From: Pseudorhodobacter antarcticus
Lineage (GTDB): Bacteria > Pseudomonadota > Alphaproteobacteria > Rhodobacterales > Rhodobacteraceae
Length of the DNA: 64,000 bases
NCBI GenBank assembly: GCA_945862435.1
Contig: CAMAXX010000005.1
Span: 1-64,000, forward strand
Direction of reading: 5' to 3'
The notes under the pieces were generated by a model, which was given only the letters and a program-made list of their open reading frames with translations, searched no databases and was not told the DNA's origin. This document shows positions 39,446 to 47,906 of the stretch, in pieces. The first letter of the stretch is position 1, and every line of letters starts with the position of its first letter. The position numbers and the translations under genes are program-made.

Positions 39446-40513
39446 TCACTGGTCGTCGATGTGCAGGCCGACCTGACGCACCACTGGTTCCAGAAACGCC
39501 GCGATTTCAAGCTTGAGCGCGTTGCCCTCTTCTGGACCGATGATCTTGAAGGTCGTGCCAGGCACCGTCGTGGCGCGCTGCATGTGATGTTCGGTCTGCG
39601 CCCCCGCCCCGATCAGGGTGGATAGCCACTGGATGTTCTCGTCGGGAACCCCCTTTGGCACCACAAAGGCAAGGATATTGCCGAACGGCGCGCTTGGCAG
39701 GCCAGCTTGGGCAAGAGTGACCACATTCGGATCGGTGTCCCACGGGGCTGGCACGGTTTCAGAAGTTACGAGAACCACATCGACACGCCCAGCTTGAAAG
39801 TGCTGGAGTGCGACATTGGCCTGCGCCAAACCGAAATCGCCGACGCCGGCCCCGATGGCGGCGGCTTGGGCGTTGTTGTCCGAAGCGGGTATTTTGACCA
39901 CTTCGATGCCAGCTTCCGCGATCACCCATTCGGTGGCGACGTCATTGCCGCTGCCGACGCCGTTTGAGATATACTTCAACTCGCCCGGATGGGCGCGGGC
40001 ATATTCCAAAAGGCCGGCAAAGGTTGGCCCCCACGGCGCGTCCTTTTTCTGGATCATGACGTAGGGAATCCGCTCGGTGCTGATGACGACATTGAGATCG
40101 TCCATTCCAAGACCAAGCTCTGCGGTGATCGGCTCGATCATCAGGTCGGATACGGCCCCAGGGATCGTGACGACGATTGGATAATAGCCGTCCATCCCGC
40201 CTTCGCGGCCTGCCACGTCACGGATCGTATAGAACGACCCAAAGGCGGGGGCTGGTTCGTCCGACACAAGGATATTAACTGGAGAGATCCCGCGCAGCGC
40301 CTCTTGCAGCGATCGGGCATAGACCCCGTCGCGCGATCCCGCGTCGTCGACGTTGATGAAGGTGATCGGCCCTTTGGGAAAGCCGCTTGCGAGGGGTTGC
40401 AGCACCCCGTCGACGAATTCGCCCGATTGCGCGACGCCGACCGCTGGCACCCCAGCGCCAAGCATCAGCCCTGCGGCAATTGCAAGAATCGCATGCCGTC
40501 TATTTGTGTACAT
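39446..40513 (-). CDS. tctC: Tripartite tricarboxylate transporter substrate-binding protein (TctC, copy 2)
   Basis: Signal peptide MYTNRRHAILAIAAGLMLGAGVPAVGVAQ; shares motifs with copy 1 (MDDLNVVISTE, DAPWG). Confidence 0.85.
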   Translation of the reverse strand: MYTNRRHAILAIAAGLMLGAGVPAVGVAQSGEFVDGVLQPLASGFPKGPITFINVDDAGSRDGVYARSLQEALRGISPVNILVSDEPAPAFGSFYTIRDVAGREGGMDGYYPIVVTIPGAVSDLMIEPITAELGLGMDDLNVVISTERIPYVMIQKKDAPWGPTFAGLLEYARAHPGELKYISNGVGSGNDVATEWVIAEAGIEVVKIPASDNNAQAAAIGAGVGDFGLAQANVALQHFQAGRVDVVLVTSETVPAPWDTDPNVVTLAQAGLPSAPFGNILAFVVPKGVPDENIQWLSTLIGAGAQTEHHMQRATTVPGTTFKIIGPEEGNALKLEIAAFLEPVVRQVGLHIDDQ

Positions 40514-40737
40514 GTTGTCCTCCCTGACTAACATTTTGGCCCGCACTGGTCTGCCGATGGCAAAGAGCCCCGACCCGGCGGCGGCGTTCCGGTTCTGATC
40601 TGACGTCCGGGCGGCACCCGCCCGGCGTGGTCGGATAGACGATTGCGCCTGCTTACTTGAAATGCCCTGTCCAGTAGGGCTGCACTGTCAGAACCCAGAT
40701 CAGGTTTCAAACGTCTGTTGTGACTGTAGGATCGGCG

Positions 40738-40780
40738 GCGGCATCCTCAAAATGCCAATTGGCGATTGTGGGGATGCCGC
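40738..40780. promoter_or_regulatory. Nested dyad in the divergent tctC2/thiolase intergenic region (candidate operator)
   Basis: gcggcatcc (40738-40746)...ggatgccgc (40772-40780) around the concentric palindrome gccaattggc (40754-40763). Confidence 0.5.
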
Positions 40781-41022
40781 GATGGCATGGCAAACTGGGC
40801 CTGACTGAGATCCCGCAGGGCATATCGCCGAGGTTAGCCAAGCAGAGCTGCCAGACGGTGATGGGCGGCATACCGAAACGGTCTGAGCACTGATTTTATT
40901 TGATCTGCTAAAGATTTGCGATGATCCCGCTGGCCTGCGCCTGCGGGGAAAATTGCCGTTGCAGCGCCGCCAGATTTGGCCGACGATGCCGCGAGTGGCC
41001 GAACGACGAAAGGATTGACCGC

Positions 41023-42228
41023 ATGACCGACGCCTTTATCTGTGACGCTGCGCGCACACCCATCGGGCGCTACGCGGGCGCTCTGTCGGGGGTTCGAGCC
41101 GATGATCTGGCCGCCCTGCCCATCGCTGCGCTGATCGCGCGGCACCCGTCGGTGGATTGGTCGAAGGTCGATGACGTGATCCTTGGCTGCGCCAATCAGG
41201 CCGGTGAGGACAACCGCAACGTTGCCCGAATGGCGGCCCTGCTGGCCGGATTGCCAGTTGGCGTGCCCGCAACGACGGTCAACCGGCTGTGTGGGTCAGG
41301 GCTTGATGCGGTGTCGCTGGCCGCGCGCAGCATAAGGGCAGGGGACTGCAGCCTGATGATCGCGGGCGGGGTCGAAAGCATGAGCCGCGCCCCTTTTGTG
41401 ATGCCTAAGGCCGATAAGCCCTTTGCGCGGAGCGCCGAGATTTATGACACCACCATTGGCTGGCGCTTTGTCAATCCCCGGATGCACGCCCTTTACGGCA
41501 CCGATGCGATGCCGCAGACCGCTGACAATGTGGCCGAGCATTATGGCATCAGCCGAGCCGATCAGGACGCTTTTGCCGCCCGCAGTCAGTCCCGCTGGGC
41601 CGCTGCGCTGGCCTCCGGAGTGTTTGGTCCAGAGATCGCGCCCGTGACCCAGCGCGACCGCAAAGGCACGGTGCAGGTCTTTGACACCGACGAACACCCG
41701 CGATCGGGCACCACCGAGGCGCAGCTGGCCGCTTTGTCAGGCATCAACGGGCGCGACCAGACGGTGACAGCGGGCAATGCTTCTGGCGTGAATGACGGGG
41801 CGGCGGCGCTGATCTTGGCAAGCGCGGCTGCGGCACGGCTGCACGGGCTGACGCCGATGGCACGGGTCGTGGCCTCTGCGGCGGCGGGGGTAGAGCCGCG
41901 CATGATGGGCGTTGGCCCCGTGCCTGCGGTGCAAAAGGTGCTTGCCTTGGCAGCGCTGAACATCGGCCAGATGGATGTGATCGAGTTGAACGAGGCCTTC
42001 GCCAGTCAGGCGCTGGCGTGTTTGCGGGCGCTTGGCGTGGCCGATGATGCGGCGCATGTGAACCCGAACGGCGGGGCCATCGCGATGGGCCATCCCTTGG
42101 GCATGAGCGGCGCGCGGATGGCCGGGGCGGGGGCGTGGCAGTTGCAGCGCAGCGGCGGGCGTTATGCGCTGTGCGCCATGTGCGTTGGCGTGGGGCAGGG
42201 GATTGCCCTAATCCTAGAGCGGGTCTGA
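41023..42228 (+). CDS. Acetyl-CoA acyltransferase / 3-oxoadipyl-CoA thiolase-like
   Basis: NRLCGSGLDAV, ELNEAFASQAL, NPNGGAIAMGHPLGMSGAR, ALCAMCVGVGQGIA: canonical thiolase motifs. Confidence 0.92.
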   Translation: MTDAFICDAARTPIGRYAGALSGVRADDLAALPIAALIARHPSVDWSKVDDVILGCANQAGEDNRNVARMAALLAGLPVGVPATTVNRLCGSGLDAVSLAARSIRAGDCSLMIAGGVESMSRAPFVMPKADKPFARSAEIYDTTIGWRFVNPRMHALYGTDAMPQTADNVAEHYGISRADQDAFAARSQSRWAAALASGVFGPEIAPVTQRDRKGTVQVFDTDEHPRSGTTEAQLAALSGINGRDQTVTAGNASGVNDGAAALILASAAAARLHGLTPMARVVASAAAGVEPRMMGVGPVPAVQKVLALAALNIGQMDVIELNEAFASQALACLRALGVADDAAHVNPNGGAIAMGHPLGMSGARMAGAGAWQLQRSGGRYALCAMCVGVGQGIALILERV

Positions 42229-42236
42229 TACGAACC

Positions 42237-42267
42237 TTGATCCGATACTATTCCGGTATCGGATCAA
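42237..42267. other. Strong 12-bp hairpin between thiolase and crotonase genes
   Basis: ttgatccgatac-tattccg-gtatcggatcaa perfect stem; no T-run. Confidence 0.75.
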
Positions 42268-42399
42268 TTACAAAAAGGTCCTAGCCGAAGCGTGGGAACT
42301 GGCGGATACAGGATCCAAGGTTGCCGTGCCTGCGCTGTCTGACCAGCCTGCCGGTTCGGTTTGCCGTTTTTTTTAACATCTTTCGATGAGGTACTGACA

Positions 42400-43293
42400 A
42401 TGTCATCCATGGCTCCAAACCTGACTGCCGCCGCGCCGCGCGAGTACAAGGACATCTTGTTTGAGGTAAAGGACAACGTGGCTTGGGTGACGATCAACCG
42501 CCCCAAATACCGCAACGCCTTTCGCGAGCAGTCGCTTGACGAGATGATCCATGCCTTTTCCTCGACCCGCGAAGACCCCACCATCGTTTGCGCCGTGGTG
42601 ACAGGGATCGGCCCTGATGCCTTCTCCGCTGGGGGCGATTTTGCCGCGATGATGAAGCTGAACCGCGCCAATGCCCATATGTGGAACGACCGGATGCTGG
42701 GCCTTGCAATGACGATCCGAGGTCTGCCGATCCCAGTCATCGCCATGGTAAACGGCTGGTGCATGGGCGGGGGGCATGAGTTGGCGTTATGGTGCGATCT
42801 TGTGATCGCATCGGAAAACGCCGTCTTTGGTCAGACCGGGGCCAAGGTTGGGGCCTGCCCAACCGTGGGGGCCACCCAGTATTTGCCGCGCATCATAGGC
42901 GAGCGTCTTGCCCGCGAGATGATCTTTCTGGCCCGCACCTTTACTGCCGAAGAAGCCGTCAAGGTTGGTCTAATCAACAAGGTGGTTCCCAAGGACAATC
43001 TGCTGACCGAGACGCTGGCGTGGTGCGAAAAGATGAAGGGCCACAGCGGCCAGACACTGCGCGCCACCAAAAAGTCGCTTAACAGCGAATCAGACGAGCT
43101 TTACGCCTCGTGGCAGCAGGGTATGGAGCTTTTGGCCAATATCTGGGGCAGTGAAGAAAGCATTGAGGGGATGCAAGCCTTCCTTGATAAGCGCAAGCCG
43201 CAGTTCATGAAGTTCCGCGAGCAGAACAAGGCAGTGATGACCACCTATCTGTCCGATCTGGCAAACGACCGAAATCAGGCATCCAAGGAATAG
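42400..43293 (+). CDS. Crotonase superfamily protein, MenB/BadI-like
   Basis: GGGHELALWCDLVIASENAVFGQTGAKVG; C-terminal tail FLDKRKPQFMKF resembles MenB/BadI. Confidence 0.85.
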   Translation: MSSMAPNLTAAAPREYKDILFEVKDNVAWVTINRPKYRNAFREQSLDEMIHAFSSTREDPTIVCAVVTGIGPDAFSAGGDFAAMMKLNRANAHMWNDRMLGLAMTIRGLPIPVIAMVNGWCMGGGHELALWCDLVIASENAVFGQTGAKVGACPTVGATQYLPRIIGERLAREMIFLARTFTAEEAVKVGLINKVVPKDNLLTETLAWCEKMKGHSGQTLRATKKSLNSESDELYASWQQGMELLANIWGSEESIEGMQAFLDKRKPQFMKFREQNKAVMTTYLSDLANDRNQASKE

Positions 43294-43302
43294 GTCCCGC
43301 CG

Positions 43303-44181
43303 GTGCTTGGCCCGACGTGCGGCCCGAACAAACTGGTGTCGCTGCCCGAGGCGGTGGCGCATCACGTTCACGACGGCGATCTGGTGTTTGTGGGCGGCTT
43401 TGGCCAGGGCGTTCCCTTTGCGACTGGGCGAGAGGTTGTTCGGCAGGGTCGGCGCAACTTGACGCTGTGCCGAACGGGGGCCGATATCCTGTTCGACATT
43501 CTGGTTGCGGCAGGCTGCGTCTGCCGCGTTAAGTTTGGCTGGTATGGCAATCCGGGGATCGGGCTTAGCCATGTGCTGCGCCGCGCCGTGGCGGATGGCA
43601 GCCTGACTGTGGAGGAAACGAGCAACTTTGGCTTGCTGCTTGGCCTGCACGCCGCACGCCTTGGGGTGCCGTTCCTGCCAGCCCGCATCCTACTTGACGG
43701 CGACATGCCTGCCCACGTGGCGGGCCTGTCGCAAGTCGAGTGCCCGTTTACGGGCGAGACGCTGTCCGCAGTGGCCGCCATCCGCCCCGATGTGGCGCTG
43801 ATCCATGCCCAGCAGGCTGACGCGGCGGGTAACGTGCAACTGTGGGGAATTAAGGGCGACACCGTCGAAGGTGCCGAAGCGTCCCGCCGTGTGATCTGCA
43901 CTGTCGAACGTATTGTCCCTTCCGACGTGATCGCCCAATCCCCGTCAAATACTGTGCTATCCGCGAGCATGGTCACTGCCGTGGCGCTTGCGCCAATGGG
44001 CGCATATCCGTCTTATGTCGAGGGGTTCTATGGCCGCGACGATGCGGCCTACCGCGCGTTCGAAGGGCTGTCGCGTAAACCCAGTCTGCTGGCCGATTAC
44101 ATTAAGTCCACCGTACATGACCCCGCCTCGCATGAGGAATTTGTTGCAGTGATGCAGTTAGGGAGGAACAGCGATGTCTGA
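43303..44181 (+). CDS. Class I CoA-transferase subunit A (glutaconate CoA-transferase/IpdA-like)
   Basis: VAHHVHDGDLVFVGGFGQGVPFATGREVVRQGRRNLTLCRTGADILFDILVAAG; overlaps subunit B. Confidence 0.85.
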   Translation: MLGPTCGPNKLVSLPEAVAHHVHDGDLVFVGGFGQGVPFATGREVVRQGRRNLTLCRTGADILFDILVAAGCVCRVKFGWYGNPGIGLSHVLRRAVADGSLTVEETSNFGLLLGLHAARLGVPFLPARILLDGDMPAHVAGLSQVECPFTGETLSAVAAIRPDVALIHAQQADAAGNVQLWGIKGDTVEGAEASRRVICTVERIVPSDVIAQSPSNTVLSASMVTAVALAPMGAYPSYVEGFYGRDDAAYRAFEGLSRKPSLLADYIKSTVHDPASHEEFVAVMQLGRNSDV

Positions 44182-44911
44182 CCTAGATCTCGACGCCCCG
44201 TGGCGGATGGCGTGGCTGGGTGCTAGGCAGATCATTTCTGGAGAGGTGGTTTTTGTTGGCATCGGGGCCCCCTGTCAGGCCGCGATGCTTGCCCGCAGGA
44301 TGGGCAATGACGACATGACCATGATCTTTGAATCTGGGGTCATCGGGGCCAACCCAAGCGAGATGCCGCTTTCCACTGGGTCGCCCACAGTGGCCAAGGG
44401 GGCGGCGATGATTACCGACATGCTGGGGGTCTTTGCCCTTTTGCAGCGCGGCGGGATCGATCTTGGCATCTTGTCGGGGGCCGAAGTCGATGCGGCGGGT
44501 AACCTCAACAGCACTGTCATCGGCCCTTATGACCAGCCCAAGCTGCGTTTGCCGGGCTCGGGCGGGGCGCATGACATTGCGCTTTTGGCGCGGCGGGTGA
44601 TGATCCTGATGCCGCACGACCCCAAGAGATTTGTCACCAAGGTGGATTTCGTCACAAGCCCAGGGCACGGGCCGCACAGCGGGCGGGCGGGTCTGGGGGC
44701 GGGGCCTGCGGTGCTGGTCACCACGCGCGCGGTGTTTGCTTTCCACGACGCCCGACCCGTCCTTGTGGCCCATTTCGATGACTTGACCACCGAAGAGGCC
44801 ACCCAAGGGATCGGCTGGGACATCACCGTTTCGCCCGATCTGCAACGCCTGCCAGTGCCTGATCCTTCGGTCGCGGCCCTTATCAAATCCTTCAGCGGAG
44901 AACTTCAGTGA
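44174..44911 (+). CDS. Class I CoA-transferase subunit B (glutaconate CoA-transferase/IpdB-like)
   Basis: VFVGIGAPCQAAMLARRMGNDDMTMIFESGVIGANP. Confidence 0.85.
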   Translation: MSDLDLDAPWRMAWLGARQIISGEVVFVGIGAPCQAAMLARRMGNDDMTMIFESGVIGANPSEMPLSTGSPTVAKGAAMITDMLGVFALLQRGGIDLGILSGAEVDAAGNLNSTVIGPYDQPKLRLPGSGGAHDIALLARRVMILMPHDPKRFVTKVDFVTSPGHGPHSGRAGLGAGPAVLVTTRAVFAFHDARPVLVAHFDDLTTEEATQGIGWDITVSPDLQRLPVPDPSVAALIKSFSGELQ

Positions 44912-46092
44912 CAGCCCTATCTGGTATCCGGGTCCTTGACCTGACACGCGTGCTTGCGGGGCCGCTTTGCTCCATGATCCTTGGCGACATGGGGGCCGAT
45001 GTGGTCAAAGTCGAACCGCCCGGCGGCGACGACACCCGCGCTTGGGGCCCGCCACATGCGGGTGGCGAGGCAGCCTATTATCTGGGCATTAACCGCAACA
45101 AGCGCGGCATCGTGCTTGATCTGTCCAATGAGGATGGCCGCGCGTTGCTGGCAGACCTGATCCAGGGCTGCGACGTGCTGATCGAGAATTACAAGCTTGG
45201 GACCCTAGACAAATGGGGCCTTGGCGATGCGTGGCTGCGCGAGCATGCGCCCCAAGTCGTGCGCTGTTCGATCACTGGCTATGGCCAAAAAGGCCCCAAA
45301 GCGCATTTGCCAGGCTATGATTTCATCTTGCAAGCCGAAAGCGGGCTGATGAGCATCACGGGCGAGGTTGGCAGCGGCCCAGTCAAGCATGGTGTCGCCA
45401 TTGTCGACATCACCACCGGCCTTTATGCAGCCATCGCGATCCTTGGCGCGCTGAATGCTCGGCACGAAACGGGGCTTGGGCAAAGCGTGTCGGTCTCGCT
45501 TTATCAGACTGGGATTTCGGTGCTGTGCAATGTGGCTGCGAATGCGCTTGTCTCGGGCAAGCCCTCGGGCCGTTTTGGCAACGGCCATCCCAATATCGTC
45601 CCCTACCGCACCTTTACCGCCTCTGATGGCGAGTTGGCGCTGGCTGTAGGCAATGACCAGCAATTCGCCCGTTTTGCTGAATTGGCCGGGCACCCCGAAT
45701 GGGCCGCCGATCCGCGGATGGCCAAGAATTCAGACCGCGTGGTGAACCGTGCCCTTGTGGATGACGCGATTGGCGCGGTGATTACACAGCGCGCAGTCAG
45801 CGACTGGGTTGAGGCGTTGCGCAAGGTGGGTGTGCCCTGCGGCGCCGTCAACTCTGTGCAAACCGCATTGGCAGAAGAGCAGACCACGGCGCTGGGACTG
45901 ATTGCCGAGATCGAGCACCCTTTAGCGGGCATTGTGCGCAGCATCGCGCCTGCCTTTACCATGAGCCTGACGCCCCCCACCGTGCGCCGCGCGCCGCCGA
46001 CCCTTGGCCAGCATACAGCCGAGGTCGTGGCAAGCCTGCGTCACGATCCCGCATCGGTCTGGGCCAGCCCCCGCGCGGGCGAAGGTGAGTGA
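44908..46092 (+). CDS. CaiB/BaiF (class III) CoA-transferase
   Basis: VLDLTRVLAGPLCSMILGDMGADVVKVEPPGGDDTRAWGPPHAGGEAAYYLGINRNKRGIVLDL. Confidence 0.92.
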   Translation: MTALSGIRVLDLTRVLAGPLCSMILGDMGADVVKVEPPGGDDTRAWGPPHAGGEAAYYLGINRNKRGIVLDLSNEDGRALLADLIQGCDVLIENYKLGTLDKWGLGDAWLREHAPQVVRCSITGYGQKGPKAHLPGYDFILQAESGLMSITGEVGSGPVKHGVAIVDITTGLYAAIAILGALNARHETGLGQSVSVSLYQTGISVLCNVAANALVSGKPSGRFGNGHPNIVPYRTFTASDGELALAVGNDQQFARFAELAGHPEWAADPRMAKNSDRVVNRALVDDAIGAVITQRAVSDWVEALRKVGVPCGAVNSVQTALAEEQTTALGLIAEIEHPLAGIVRSIAPAFTMSLTPPTVRRAPPTLGQHTAEVVASLRHDPASVWASPRAGEGE

Positions 46093-46490
46093 TGCCTGCC
46101 AGTTTGTCCCACGTCGGCATCGCTGTCCCTGATCTGGATGCGGCGATTGCGCACTTTACCGCTCGATTGGGTGTGTCCCCGGGGCCGGTGCTGACCAACG
46201 AGGTGCAACAGGTGCGGCTGGTGCAGTTCGATCTGGGCAACGCCCGCATCGAGCTTTTGTCGCCCCTGACGGATGATGGCCCAGTCGCGGCCTTTCTGAC
46301 GCGCAACCCCAAGGGCGGGCTGCATCATGTGGCGCTGGCAAGCGATGACCTTGACAACGATCTGGCTGCTCATCAGGCCGCAGGTGTGCGCGTTCTTGCC
46401 CCACCCAGTGTCAATGTCTTTGGCAAGCGGATTGCGTTCTTGCATCCTTCCGATATGGTTGGAATACTGGTCGAGCTGGAAGGGCCGTGA
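46092..46490 (+). CDS. VOC family protein, methylmalonyl-CoA epimerase-like
   Basis: SHVGIAVPDLDAAIAHFTARLGVSPGPV...GGLHHVALASDDL...PSDMVGILVELEGP. Confidence 0.87.
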   Translation: MPASLSHVGIAVPDLDAAIAHFTARLGVSPGPVLTNEVQQVRLVQFDLGNARIELLSPLTDDGPVAAFLTRNPKGGLHHVALASDDLDNDLAAHQAAGVRVLAPPSVNVFGKRIAFLHPSDMVGILVELEGP

Positions 46491-46526
46491 CGGCTTCGGC
46501 CTGCAGAGGGTTACCAAGAGGGACGG

Positions 46527-47426
46527 ATGGAACTTCGGCAGCTGCGCTACTTTCTGGGTGTGACGGCAGCGGGCAGCTTTGGCCGCGCGGCAAGCCAGTT
46601 GCACATCGCCCAACCCGCGCTAAGCCGCCAGATCAAGGCGCTTGAGGAAGAATTCGGAGTCGAACTTTTATTCCGCAACGCGCGCGGTGTTCAACTCACC
46701 GAGGCGGGCGAGCGGTTCCGTGCGCTGGCCGAGGCGATGGTCCGCTCGATCGAGAACATGCGGCTTGAGGTGTCAAATCTGGCCGATGAGCCAAGTGGGT
46801 TGGTTGTTGTGGGCCTGCCGCCGTCGATAGCGCATCTGGTGACCATCCACCTTATCGAGGCTTGCGAGGCCCGCTTTCCCAAGGTTACGCTGCGGATTAT
46901 CGAGGCGCTGAGTGTGTTTCTGGTGGACTGGCTGGAACTGGGCAAGATCGACGTTGCTGTGTTGACAAACCCCCGCGATAGCTATGCCATCGAGCGCCGC
47001 GATCTGGCCGAAGAAGATATGGTGCTGGTGGGCGTGCCCGCACGGGTGCCTAGCGGGCTGAAGTCTGTGCGGCTGGAGCAACTTGAAAACTACAAAATCG
47101 TCATCAGCCAAGGCTTTGAGCGCGTGATACAGCCGTGGTGCGAAGCAGCCAACGTTACGCCCCATTATGCGATGAAACTCGACAGTGTGCCCATTGTGCA
47201 AGACATGACCCGGCGGGGGCTTTACTGCACGATCGTCCCGTATGGGATGGTGCATAACGATGTGGCGGCAGGGCGGCTGAACGCCGTCCGCTTTGATCCA
47301 CCGATCACGCGGCGGCTGGTCATGGCCTTCAGTTCGCGCCGCCCGATTTCGCTGAGCATGTCGAGAGTGTTCGAGTTGCTGGAGGCAGAGGTGAACATGA
47401 TCCAAACCCAAATCCGCGATCCCTGA
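46527..47426 (+). CDS. LysR-family transcriptional regulator
   Basis: MELRQLRYFLGVTAAGSFGRAASQLHIAQPALSRQIKALEEEFGVELLFRNARGVQLTEAG. Confidence 0.92.
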   Translation: MELRQLRYFLGVTAAGSFGRAASQLHIAQPALSRQIKALEEEFGVELLFRNARGVQLTEAGERFRALAEAMVRSIENMRLEVSNLADEPSGLVVVGLPPSIAHLVTIHLIEACEARFPKVTLRIIEALSVFLVDWLELGKIDVAVLTNPRDSYAIERRDLAEEDMVLVGVPARVPSGLKSVRLEQLENYKIVISQGFERVIQPWCEAANVTPHYAMKLDSVPIVQDMTRRGLYCTIVPYGMVHNDVAAGRLNAVRFDPPITRRLVMAFSSRRPISLSMSRVFELLEAEVNMIQTQIRDP

Positions 47427-47427
47427 C

Positions 47428-47688
47428 CCGATCTATAGGGCGATGTTTTGTCCGGTTCGCGCGGATTGCTCCATCGCGAGCGTGCTCAGCAGTGTCATGC
47501 GCGCCTCTTGCGCCGTAGCATGTGCGGCGGGTCTGCCTGTGACAAGCCGGTCAAGCCATGCCCGCGTTTAGGTGGCCAAAGGCCCCCCAAACGCCCCCAA
47601 TGCCCAATCGCCAGCGGTGTTAGAGCCCAAAAACGCCGTGTTCACGCTGTGATCGGGCACATAGGCATGCGGGATGCCAGTGTCGGAA
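47428..47688 (-). pseudogene. Truncated duplicate of the Gfo/Idh/MocA 3' end (direct repeat of 28919-29179)
   Basis: About 92% identity to 28919-29179; reading frame broken (GPLANETRAW becomes GPLAT*TRAW). Confidence 0.88.
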
Positions 47689-47830
47689 CTGAATCGCCCC
47701 AAGTTTGCTGGAGGTGTTTGCTGGAGGTGTTTGTGGTCAAATGTTACGCAGCTTTTTGATCTTCTTTCAAGCGTTCCTAGAATGCCTCCTCTGCTTTTTG
47801 TGCATACCTTTTGCATGTATCAATGCACAA
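47689..47830. mobile_element. Possible insertion sequence terminus/remnant abutting the truncated gene
   Basis: tgaatcgccccaagtttgctggaggtgtttg begins exactly where homology ends; internal tandem tgctggaggtgttt x2; no intact transposase. Confidence 0.35.
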
Positions 47831-47906
47831 TGTGCTGATTTTGAGGTAATTGTTACATCCTAAGGGGGGTGAGGATCGAGGGGAAAGAAATCCCCCTTTT
47901 TGCGCG

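Noticed and set aside
40834-41145. Minus-strand 103-aa ORF overlapping the thiolase start
   Set aside because: No recognisable domain; overlaps the thiolase 5' end and the promoter region.
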